A stretch of 64,000 bases of DNA from Cyanidiococcus yangmingshanensis (Eukaryota; Rhodophyta; Bangiophyceae; Cyanidiales; Cyanidiaceae). Positions 52,516 to 61,860 of the stretch are shown here, one piece after another. The position numbers and the translations under genes are program-made. A model generated the notes under the pieces. That model saw only the letters and a program-made list of their open reading frames with translations, made no database searches and was not told the origin of the DNA. The DNA is taken from the NCBI GenBank assembly GCA_013995675.1, contig VWRR01000001.1:248001-312000 (forward strand), written 5' to 3'. Numbering within the stretch: the first letter of the stretch is position 1; every line of letters begins with the position of its first letter.

Positions 52516-54448
52516 CTAGGTTCGACTCTAGAGCGCGCCGGTAGACGACACCACGCAGTCCGCTAGCCCTCCACTGGCCAGCTTGTCCTGAATCTGCGCT
52601 GAACTTCTACCCACTAGAGAGCGTGGAAAAGATGTTCGATTGTCTCAGCAGGTCGTCAAGAGGAACGGTTTCTGTCGAATGGGTTATCCGCCCTGCGAAC
52701 AGCTCCTTTCATGAGCAGCGCGGCACACGCTCAGCGTCTGGAGCGCGAGCGCTCGGCGGTGAGTTTGGCATGGTGCACAAGTTTCGGATCCAGGTTGCGT
52801 ATCCGGTTGTGTCGAAGACGAATCGTTCCTGTCAATCTGATGCAGCGTGAATGAAGTATATCACGAGTTGCACTGTCTATTTTATCATGAAATAAAGACT
52901 GTGCACTCTTGTGTAGGTCTAGTGGAGACAAGGGGGAAACTTTAGTTCATAAAGTGTCCGTTTCGAGAACGTCACAGAAGTTGCTTCGGGAGACTGATCG
53001 ACGAGCTCGACTTGTGCCAGACCACAACAACACGCTCTTCGTTGAGTTGGTCTCGATGATTTCACATCGTTCACGCACATCATCTACGGTTCGCGCACTC
53101 TTTGACGCTCTTGTGACCTTATTGTAAGGCTTATTCGGACAAATTATTCGCAAACCACTTGCGGCTGATATGAGTCTTTGCGTCTTACGCACTTCCATGG
53201 AACTTGGAATAAGATGAGCGCGAGGCACGTTTAGCTTTTCTGTTGAACGCACCACCAATCGAGTATTGGGGTCGGCTAAAGACAGGAAACGGCTGGCGGG
53301 ACTTTTTCGCGAGCGTCTCTATCAACGCATTTCTGCGACGAGAAACTCATTGAATCCCAAGTCTTCATCTCTGTGCTTGCGCGTTCATTGGCGCACAACC
53401 GCAAGACGAACAATGCACCGTTCTATATCGATTTCAGAGCGCGTCGAAACGAGTTGAGTATACGGCCATGGCTGCCTGAGGATGTGAGACGCTTTCCAAA
53501 GCCCGGGTGGATTCGTAGGTGCTGCGCTGATAACGAGTCGCCGCTTCTGAACCAGCGCTCTCTATGGTCGTGATGGACGACTTGCTTATCGACGGAAACG
53601 AAACCTTAGCGCAAAGCCATGACGAGGATCGTCGCCAGGGTGAAGGTCATGCACCAACTGATGCACCTACATCAATATTTTTTCGCTTCAAATCCTTCGC
53701 TCCGCATCGACTCGCTATAAAGTGAAGCATGCGTGTTCGGTCAAATTTTGGGCGGTCGAGGGAGGCGGCAGAGCCTCGGTCAAGTCTCCTCTGGTCTCCT
53801 GCCTGCGGAGCATGAAAACTAGTTGGTAATGGTGAGTCTGCTCTCAATTCTCGCGAAACCATGTCGGATGCATGATCTACTCAAGTCAGTGACTCTTTCT
53901 CAGCTGCAGTCGCAAGCGGATGAGCTACGAACACGCTGGCCGCCGCAAGCTCGTCTCCTGGATATTCTTCGTGCAGTCATTCGACTAGGTTGGAATGCAT
54001 CGTTTCGAAGAGACGTCGTTGCATCAAGGCCGGTGTCTTGAACGCCAGGATTCTATCAGTTACTGTAACTGGTTCTGGTGACGTCTCGTCCGATTGTGAA
54101 GGTCTTACCATCATGTCCATAGCAATGCTAGGGGAACACGCTCAAAAACTGGGCCAGCAGCGAACTCTGCGATCATCGGCAAACCGCACGGGAGGAATTG
54201 TGACGGGTATCGCTTGAGCGTTACAGCGCCGGGGCTGGCGCCAATGCGCGGGAGCTTGCCAGCCGGTTGCCCCCCTACAGACGTTGTTCCTCTGCACTGC
54301 GGAAGCGAGTTCGTATACTGTTCGGCCTTTTCTTTGCTTGAATTTGGAGTAGGCTCAACGGGGAGCCAAGTTTATTATTTATATTTTTTTTAAATCTTGT
54401 TGCGGTAAGAAGCATTTTTGGACGGTTTAGGTCATCGGCAGAGGGTTC
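52516..54448. other. 1.9-kb spacer 5' of COX10
   Basis: Divergent spacer between COX10 and the disordered-protein gene at 54449, with short open frames only. An AT-rich tract at 54368-54400 lies about 50 bp upstream of the ATG and may include the core promoter of that gene. Confidence 0.5.
54368..54403 (+). promoter_or_regulatory. AT-rich tract upstream of the gene at 54449
   Basis: A strongly AT-rich stretch with TTATTTATAT then an eight-T run and AAATC, unusual in an otherwise balanced composition, about 50 bp before the start codon. Candidate core promoter; no experimental type evidence visible. Confidence 0.3.
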
Positions 54449-56290
54449 ATGATTTCTACTGCAAACGCGCGGGAGTCGTCATCTTCCTTGTCGCCTCTCA
54501 CGCCAGGTACCAAGGCTTGCTCCACGGAGCGCACTTTACTGTCTGGAGATGAATGGGCCACGTCATCGGACTGGGACGCGTGGTCGACCGACTGTGCTAC
54601 CTACGCGTGTCTATGGAGAGACGATAGCACGTTGTGTTCTCTGTGGAGCGTCGACGAGCGCGATTGTCAACAGGTTGAACTGTTTGCCAGCACCGAGCGA
54701 ACTGCACCGACCTTCGCTTCACCGGCACAACCGAACGCTTCGAGAATAGGTGACTTGTCTTCGAAGGAACGGCGATTGAGCAGGTGCGGTGAAAAGGACA
54801 TGGCGGAATCAGAAGCTTCATCTCCCCCGGACACATTGACAGGTGGCTCCAACTTACTGGCTTTGACTGAGCATACGGTTCACACTGCTGGCGGAGGTGT
54901 AATCAGTGTCCGCTTCAGAGATGAAAAGACTCCAAAAGCTCGCGCAAATTCCGGCCTGGATCACCCCGGAGAGCCCGCAATGCAAGCGACCAAAGCGTTG
55001 TCTAGTCAAGACGAGCAAAGTATTCGTAACAGCGCGTTTGATGCCACCACCGCTTCCGTTGCGGGCCGTAGTAGAAGTGCTCTCGGCAGCGCATCCGCAT
55101 CTCAATTTTTTGGTGGAATACCGGTCGAAGCGTTGCAAGCTGACAAAACGGGTCCTCCTGATTCGGCGCTTACATCTGATGCATTCTCGCAGAGTGTTTC
55201 GTCCTCGGCTGCAATCTGCGAGCAAAACTCGGGACGTTCTATTTATGGAAGACGGGTGCATGCCCCATTGACTTTGGAGACAGTTGAAAATGACTCAGAA
55301 TCACGATTGAAAATAGACTGGCAGGGACCCGTTTTCGTTGAGAAACGTTCTTCCAACATGCAGCCCTCTGAATTAAGTTTCGACTCCAGACGACTGGATG
55401 ATTTATCCTCACTCGATATTGGAGTTGATGAGGCCGAACGCGTCATCTCGCGATCTGTCGTGCCACCGAGTATGCTCGAAGCGGAATCTGCGCTCCAATG
55501 CGGAGAATGGTTGGACGAGTGGAGTGTGTTTTCCAATGAATTGTGCACTTCCGTGAATGCATCGAGCAGCTCACAAACAAGGGTCTCACGCACCATCCCA
55601 GAACCGAGTTTTATGGTTATCAGGCACGCCGTAGGCTCTCAAGTGAATCACGATGCCAAATATAGGCAGGGACTACCAGCACCCGCTTCTGAGGATCTTT
55701 CGGAAAACGGTGACGCTGGAACGAAACGATCTGGCTGGGAGAACTTCGAGGCAAAGCACATCCCAACGTTTAAGTGCTCTCCACAAGTGAATGGCTCCAA
55801 TGAGGAATCCCGCTTTTTGCACCACGAAACCGAACTTGACTCAAGCGACATGCGTGGCGCGCGGGAGGGTTCGAGTCTGAAGCGATCCTCGACATGGATG
55901 GACTCCGCTGACGTCCAGACGGCCACAGCGAGGGTAATGCAGAATCAGGCAAACATCTCATTCCCGTCACTGCGCCCATCTCATGCGGTGCCCGCTCGGA
56001 AACGCACGCGCCAAACAAATGGTGCGCTCGGTCACAAGAGCCATAGTCGCATGTCACTGCCTCCGCTCCGAATGTCGGTTCAGGCACAAGCAGGAGGGTA
56101 CGACCAGGCGGATCTCGGTAGCAAACGAGCACTGCGAAATTTCGTCGTGAATCGAATAGGCGGGTTCCGGCGTTCCATCCCGATGTTCACCGAAGCTGGG
56201 CCGTTTTGGCATCTAGAACGAGAGACTTGTCTCAGCATGCAGGCAATATCCGCAACAGATTCAATTTTTTCATCTAAACCTCGTATTTAG
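54449..56290 (+). CDS. Large Ser/Asp-rich disordered protein of unknown function
   Basis: 613 residues in one clean frame, with no recognised domain. Composition is Ser/Ala/Glu/Asp-rich with scattered Trp-rich acidic peptides near the N-terminus (DEWATSSDWDAW, then LWSVDERD). A WLDEWSVFSNEL segment lies in the middle. The C-terminal quarter is basic (PARKRTRQTNGALGHKS, then RALRNFVVNRIGGFRR), with a probable nuclear localisation signal around PARKRTRQ. Long uninterrupted frame, start ATG preceded by an AT-rich tract, and consistent composition support it as coding. Such acidic patches with tryptophan resemble activation regions, but that is a guess. Confidence 0.55.
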   Translation: MISTANARESSSSLSPLTPGTKACSTERTLLSGDEWATSSDWDAWSTDCATYACLWRDDSTLCSLWSVDERDCQQVELFASTERTAPTFASPAQPNASRIGDLSSKERRLSRCGEKDMAESEASSPPDTLTGGSNLLALTEHTVHTAGGGVISVRFRDEKTPKARANSGLDHPGEPAMQATKALSSQDEQSIRNSAFDATTASVAGRSRSALGSASASQFFGGIPVEALQADKTGPPDSALTSDAFSQSVSSSAAICEQNSGRSIYGRRVHAPLTLETVENDSESRLKIDWQGPVFVEKRSSNMQPSELSFDSRRLDDLSSLDIGVDEAERVISRSVVPPSMLEAESALQCGEWLDEWSVFSNELCTSVNASSSSQTRVSRTIPEPSFMVIRHAVGSQVNHDAKYRQGLPAPASEDLSENGDAGTKRSGWENFEAKHIPTFKCSPQVNGSNEESRFLHHETELDSSDMRGAREGSSLKRSSTWMDSADVQTATARVMQNQANISFPSLRPSHAVPARKRTRQTNGALGHKSHSRMSLPPLRMSVQAQAGGYDQADLGSKRALRNFVVNRIGGFRRSIPMFTEAGPFWHLERETCLSMQAISATDSIFSSKPRI

Positions 56291-56763
56291 CCAGAATCTT
56301 TTTCGGCGGATACGTTTTTGTTACAAGACGCTTGAGTTTCACCAAAAGCAACTGAGCCATGCTTATCAATGTTCGACACTGCTCTTGAAAAAGTGTGGCT
56401 CAATGACAGCGCTGAACCGTGTATCTGTTTCTAGGCACGTCAATCCTCCCCATTGTTTATCGACTTTTGACCCAATAGGTAATCGAGTTGCCGCCGGCAT
56501 ACGATGCCCTTTTTGGCATCAACGTCCCGATCAATTTCCATCCATGCGTAGCCGTCATCTTTGCTGCCGCGTGCCGCAGAGAGCAACTGCGTATGTCTAC
56601 CCAGCGCCTTCATCAGAGTCGCTCTATTTTGCCGTTGTTCAAAGACACTTATGAACCGCCATCTTCAACAAAACAATCATCGGTCACGAGGTCTCTGTGA
56701 TCTCCGTAGCGTGAAACGCGCTCACGAAAAAGCGAACGACTCCTGTAAATACGCATCGACGTG
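56291..56763. other. Spacer between convergent unknown gene and NFS1
   Basis: Roughly 470 bp, no recognised feature. Confidence 0.5.
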
Positions 56764-58125
56764 TTAGCTCTGTGTCCATTGTATCGACTTGAGATCGATA
56801 CCTTCTTGTACCATCTCCCATAATGGTGACATATCACGCAATCTCTGTACATGCTTCTCTGCCATATGAACTGCGTAGTCGATCTCAGTCTCCGTTGTGA
56901 AGCGGCCGATGCCGAACCGAATGCTCGTATGTGCGAGCTCCTCATCGACGCCGAGTGCGCGGAGCACATAACTCGGTTCAAGCGACGCTGATGTGCAAGC
57001 ACTACCGCTACTTACAGCTATCGTCTTGAGTGCCATGAGTAACGATTCACCCTCCACATAGGCGAAGCTAAAGTTCAGACACCCCGGATATCCGTACTCA
57101 CGGGAGCCGTTCAACTTGACGTGAGGGATCCGTTCCACAATGCCATCAAATAGCCGTTTCGAAAGTCTCACAACGTGTGCGTGATCCCGCTCCATTTCCT
57201 GCTCGGCAACCTGACACGCAGCGCCGAGGCCAACCACCAGTGGCGTTGGCAGCGTGCCTGAGCGTAGGCCGCGCTCCTGCCCGCCTCCATTGATAATAGG
57301 TTCCAGGCGGACTCGTGGGCGCCGTCGTACATATAGTGCGCCAACACCCTTGGGGCCGTAGATCTTGTGCCCACTAATCGACAAGAGATCGATCTTCATT
57401 TCTTCAACGTTGATCGGGATTTTTCCCACCGCTTGCGCGGCATCACAGTGGAAGAATACTTTCCTTTCACGACAGAGTTGACCGATTTCCGCAATGGGTT
57501 GCCGTGTTCCAATCTCGTTATTGACCGCCATCACTGAAACGAGCGCAGTGTCGTTGCGAATGGCTGAGTCGAGCTTTTCGAGGCTTATTCGTCCGTCTGG
57601 TTGCACGGGAAGATACGTGACTTCGAACCCCTCCCGCTCTAGATGGCGGCAGGAGTCTAACACGCACTTGTGTTCAGTCGTTGTGGTCACGATGTGCTTC
57701 TTTGTCGACCGATAGAACATGGCGACTCCCTTAATCGCTGCATTGTTTGACTCTGTTGCACCGCTCGTGAAAACGATTTCCTTGGGGCTCGAGGCGTGAA
57801 TTAGTCGAGCTACGTGCTCTCGCGCCATCTCGGTGGCTTTCTCCGCGCTCCAACCATAAGCGTGGGTGCGCGAGTGCGCATTCCCAAACTCATGGAGATA
57901 ATATGGCAACATGGCGTCCAAGACTCGCGGATCTACCGGCGTGGTTGCCTGGAAATCCAGATAAATGGGCCGACTGTTAGGTGCTGCAGCGGGCGCGGAC
58001 ACCCCTGTTCCGAGCCCTTCTGTTGCACTTGCCAGCTCGACAAGAGGGCGCACTTGGGCCTTCTGATAAAAACCCTCACGAGCCAGAATATTTCTTAAGA
58101 GACTCCTCGAAAACATGCTCGTCAT
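56764..58125 (-). CDS. NFS1: Cysteine desulfurase NFS1, mitochondrial
   Basis: The PLP enzyme that takes sulfur from cysteine for Fe-S cluster and tRNA thiolation. The presequence [19 protein letters not shown] precedes the class V aminotransferase domain: [111 protein letters not shown] (PLP lysine in SGHK), [17 protein letters not shown] and [23 protein letters not shown] (catalytic Cys loop). The C-terminus [11 protein letters not shown] matches human NFS1 (SIKWTQH), marking it as the mitochondrial type rather than the plastid SufS type. Start is the first ATG of the presequence. Single exon, no frame break. Confidence 0.97.
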   Translation of the reverse strand: MTSMFSRSLLRNILAREGFYQKAQVRPLVELASATEGLGTGVSAPAAAPNSRPIYLDFQATTPVDPRVLDAMLPYYLHEFGNAHSRTHAYGWSAEKATEMAREHVARLIHASSPKEIVFTSGATESNNAAIKGVAMFYRSTKKHIVTTTTEHKCVLDSCRHLEREGFEVTYLPVQPDGRISLEKLDSAIRNDTALVSVMAVNNEIGTRQPIAEIGQLCRERKVFFHCDAAQAVGKIPINVEEMKIDLLSISGHKIYGPKGVGALYVRRRPRVRLEPIINGGGQERGLRSGTLPTPLVVGLGAACQVAEQEMERDHAHVVRLSKRLFDGIVERIPHVKLNGSREYGYPGCLNFSFAYVEGESLLMALKTIAVSSGSACTSASLEPSYVLRALGVDEELAHTSIRFGIGRFTTETEIDYAVHMAEKHVQRLRDMSPLWEMVQEGIDLKSIQWTQS

Positions 58126-58825
58126 TTTCGCTCAGGCGGTGTCTTCACCCTTCGCGCAGGCCTGTGAGATCGAAACAGCGATATCTGTGGCGAGGCTCCG
58201 AAAGGAATCGAAGCAATTCTTGGAGAGCGTGTCGCTTACTGGCGCGCAGCGAAAGCGAGGCTCGACAGAAGGAAGAGACGCGAGAACGGTGAGGTGGTGC
58301 GTCTTCAGTTTCGGAGAGAGCTTCTTTTTTCGAACGCTGTGATTTCTGGTTTGTAACCTGGTAAAAAGCGATTCGTGCTACATTTATGGGGTTCTTTCGT
58401 GAAGGGGATATCTTTCGCAGTTCTGATCGAGTCTCTCCACTGCCGGAGAGGTGGCAATATCAGAGTTCAGGGCGGACACTTCTTTTCGAGAGACGATTAA
58501 TAAACAATGCAAGCGTGAAAAGTTTCTGATGGTGAGCATTTCAAGCGCCCATCCAAGGGGCGCACTACGTGTGGTTTGTTCTCTGAAGGCTCTCGGTATT
58601 CTAGCTCTCGCAAGCCCAGATCTGGACGACAGCTGAAGGCATTGCATAGGATGTTTAGCAAAAGCCCTTTCAATCACTACAATATGTCTGTAGATAGCGC
58701 TAGTCAAAGGCCTGATCCTTACTGATTCCGCGAGTGGAGACGTGATGATGCACTGGTTTGAACACTGCGAAGAGCACCGCAGTGATGATGCAGTTCCGGC
58801 ATGCGCATTGCGCGTCGTTTTCATA
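58126..58825. other. Spacer 5' of NFS1
   Basis: About 0.7 kb between NFS1 and the 3' end of the next minus-strand gene. No gene or repeat recognised. Confidence 0.5.
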
Positions 58826-60334
58826 TCAAAGCGATTCCGAGAATATTGCACCGCTTTCGAGCGCTATTTGTCTAGAACGGCTGCTTGATGCGTCATCTGC
58901 GGAGCCCTCCAGCGGGAATTCCGGAACACATGAGTGGAAAAATGACTGGCCAGGGCCCAGAGTCAGACGCTTTTGACGACGCCACCAGCCGTGCCGCTGG
59001 AGACAGGGAGCGTCGTTCAGTTCGATTTCTACGGCTTCATCGCGAAAATTTCGATAAGCCGTGCCGTAAGGAGGCCAGAGCTCGCGTGAGACACCCTGCC
59101 GTCGCATTTGGAGATACTCTGACACCGTCAGAAACGTTCGATTGGAATACTGCTCTACGGATGCTGTGATCTGCTTCACCAAATGCTCCTCTAAAACTGC
59201 GGCGTCCAAGTCAGCGTCGAGATCCGGAACCTGTATGCGAGGTCCTTCGTAGATTTCATAGTGCCCTTGACAGTAAAGGTTGCTTTTCTTGCCGTTCGAG
59301 CTGGGCTGCAGCGGTATTCTACCCTGGCAGAGCTCGCGCAGTTTGCTCGCTTGGCCGGGAGACGTTTGGAAACCAGGTATCCACGTCGACGAACGCGAAC
59401 GGGCCAGGCCGGTGACCGCATTGACGAATCCCACGGTCCATTCGTCGAATGGTGGAGAAAATACTGAGGGATCGTAGTTCCAAGCCTTTCGAAAGAGGAT
59501 TAGAGCTTCATTCAGCCACTGAGAGAGGCGGCGAGAAGAAAGTGTCTGTTCCGAGCGCCACCACGTATATTCACTGTGCAAAGCATGCGAATCTCGCCCA
59601 CAAATTCTATCTTTCGAAAGGCAGTGCTCTGCCGCATTCCAGCTCCAAGTCCCATTGAACGATGCTGGCGCGCCCTTAGCGAGACTCTGAAGGAAACGGA
59701 ACGTATACGTAGGCGGCTCGTGGGTACGCAAGCGCGGTGTCATAGCGTCGCCAGAGACAGTAAGCTCAATCTCTTCTGGGTTTCGGCGAAGTTCCTCCAG
59801 CCAACGACGCGGGTGAATAACGCTTCGCCCGCCAAACTCGGGTCGTAAAACTTGCGAACGGTACCAATAGCGAAGACCCTCATATCTGGATATGCTGTCC
59901 ACCGTGCTTTCAACGTACCTTTGGTTTCCGGAGGCGCGTACCTCCTGAATAGACGGGCTTCCGACAGTCATAAACATAGTTATCACAAAGGGGAATCGTT
60001 TCTGGTGAAGATAATCAGGGTCAAACTGTCGAGCGGCAAGCGCAAGCGCACGTTCGACTGTCCGCAGCACTGCCGGGCGACCTAGAGATGAACCTACCAG
60101 GGAGAGCGTCACGAATCTTTCCGGTGACTCTAAAAGCCTAAAAGATGAGCGTCTGGGACGGAGAATGAATAGATCTTGCGCTGAAGCGACGTTCACACCT
60201 GTTTGGCGCTGGTTAAGGAGCGCGAGTACCAAGTACAACAAAAAAAGTACGCAACCGAGGAGCGCGCAAACTAAAACACCTTCATTGGCGACCGACTTCC
60301 ATCGACGCGTACCACCAGGTCGTGTCCTGTGCAT
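58826..60334 (-). CDS. Type II membrane protein of unknown function
   Basis: 502 residues, one clean frame. After a basic cytosolic start (MHRTRPGGTRRWKS) comes a single hydrophobic anchor (VLVCALLGCVLFLLYLVLALL), then a long lumenal-type domain rich in Trp, Tyr and Cys pairs. Notable phrases are FPFVITMFMTVGSPSIQEV, SISRYEGLRYWYRSQVL, YNFDPSVFSPPFDEWTVGF-like YDPSVFSPPFDEWTVGF, and CQGHYEIYEGPRIQVPDLDADL. The topology (short N-terminus, one span) is that of Golgi enzymes, and another such protein is encoded at 48761. No catalytic motif was recognised, so glycosyltransferase identity is not claimed. Confidence 0.6.
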   Translation of the reverse strand: MHRTRPGGTRRWKSVANEGVLVCALLGCVLFLLYLVLALLNQRQTGVNVASAQDLFILRPRRSSFRLLESPERFVTLSLVGSSLGRPAVLRTVERALALAARQFDPDYLHQKRFPFVITMFMTVGSPSIQEVRASGNQRYVESTVDSISRYEGLRYWYRSQVLRPEFGGRSVIHPRRWLEELRRNPEEIELTVSGDAMTPRLRTHEPPTYTFRFLQSLAKGAPASFNGTWSWNAAEHCLSKDRICGRDSHALHSEYTWWRSEQTLSSRRLSQWLNEALILFRKAWNYDPSVFSPPFDEWTVGFVNAVTGLARSRSSTWIPGFQTSPGQASKLRELCQGRIPLQPSSNGKKSNLYCQGHYEIYEGPRIQVPDLDADLDAAVLEEHLVKQITASVEQYSNRTFLTVSEYLQMRRQGVSRELWPPYGTAYRNFRDEAVEIELNDAPCLQRHGWWRRQKRLTLGPGQSFFHSCVPEFPLEGSADDASSSRSRQIALESGAIFSESL

Positions 60335-61460
60335 GAGGTGTACTCAAGCTGTGGGAAAGTGGAGCTGAACCACCGCTCCACAAGAAGACCTTGCCTCCAG
60401 ACCTCGAACGTCTGGCCGATACACTCAGCCCTGTTTTCGAATGGCGTGAGCCTCAAGCGGACGGTGCACCGTTTCTCATCGCAGGGTGCTGGCTGGCTCG
60501 AGCGTGTCTCTTCGCGGAGCGGTCGTTGACGTGGCTCGCTCCGCGGGCACCAGACACGGTGATCGGATTGTAACCCTGCCGGCGATTGGCGATCCATTGG
60601 ATTGCTGCCTGAGCGAACAGATTTCAGCCGCAACTCTACCAGCAGTTGCGCGTGCGGTCGACTGACCAGGGGCAAAGCGGGTATGACTGGGGTATCAGCG
60701 ACGCCTGTTAGTGTGGTAGAGTTCTAAAGAGGTGTTCAATACGCCTTGGAGGCGAGCTCTAGAGAGCGTGGAGGAGTGTAGTTTATTGGCGCGGTTGTAG
60801 CTTTTTTCTGCTTGCGTCGATACTTTTTGAAGTGGTGTGAAGATTGACTCTAATACTCATTTGCACCGATATCGTTGCTTGAATTCGGCGTGTTTTGGTG
60901 GACCTAAACGCTGGTAGGTCCTCTACTTTTTTATGTTTAAAGTCCATGCTGCTGCATCCACGGGATGCTGTTCGTTTAGCGTGCAACAGACAGTCTCGAT
61001 GGCTCAGGTGCAGGTTCTCAAATTGGAAGCCTTCGTATTTGGAAAGCGCCAGCTGACAAGCGTAAAAGCACTGTGGTGAAGAATGCGCTGCCAAAAGATA
61101 CTTCTCCGAAGCTATCTCGTGCATGAACGATGGTATTTATTGATGCTTCGTGCCGAGTAGTAGGTTCGTGAGCGAAGCAACGTCTTCTTCGGACTGATTT
61201 GCGAACGCTCGCACGCATTCTGGTGCATTCCTTCGAGGTCAAAATTGACGAAATGCGTAAAGCACTAGGGTTTCTCACTTGCAATGCGCATCGTGTTCTC
61301 CTACAGAAGTATCCGTTCTTTTCTGACGCATCCTAAAAGGGCTAGGCCGCACCACACGCTATCCCCCGAGCGCTCAGAGCATGGGCCAAGCATTGGGAGC
61401 GCTCGATAGCACCAATATAAAGTCAGCTCTACGATAAGAAATGGAGTCTCAAGATCAAAA
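60335..61460. other. Spacer 5' of the unknown type II membrane protein gene
   Basis: About 1.1 kb with only short frames. TATAAAG at about 61416 lies 45 bp upstream of the possible small gene at 61461. Confidence 0.45.
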
Positions 61461-61860
61461 ATGAAAATAATCTTTGTATCGCAATACTGGCTTACTGGCC
61501 GCTGCAGCGGATTTCCGGGAATAGTCCCTCAATTCGTGAATCATGACTGTGGGCACTGCAGTGAGGATCCAGGGCTCTGCAAGCGATCAACGGTTTACCG
61601 ACTTGTCTACGAGGCAGTGCGAGCGTCCCGCTGTCTTCATTGCCTGGATTCGTATTTCTCGCTGTTTCCATTTCACAACAGGTACTAACACGACTCCAGC
61701 AGATTTTTGCCGTCCTCGCGAAGAACTCTCCGAGCACTTCCAGAGCTTTCTACAGGCCGTCGAGGCCCGGGCGCTCCTTGCATTGCACTCCTCCTCGACA
61801 TATACAGCACCTCGGAGCACTGACTTCAATGGAGATTCTAACAAATTTCCCCGGCCGTAA
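61461..61860 (+). CDS. Possible two-exon small protein with a CGHCxxC zinc-knuckle-like motif
   Basis: A tentative gene. Exon 1 (61461-61560) starts at ATG and ends HDCGHC. A candidate intron, 61561-61702 (142 bp), begins GTGAGG, contains a perfect TACTAAC at 61683-61689 and ends CAG. Its length changes frame by one and joins exon 2 (61703-61860), giving VNHDCGHCNFCRPREELSEHFQSFL and then a Ser/Thr-rich end; about 85 residues. The CGxCxxC spacing resembles the zinc finger in the tail of RecQ helicases (CGxCDxC), but no helicase domain is visible upstream. The donor GTGAGG is not the GTAAGT seen in the BRE1 intron. A TATAAAG lies ~45 bp upstream of the ATG. Chance assembly remains likely. Confidence 0.3.
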
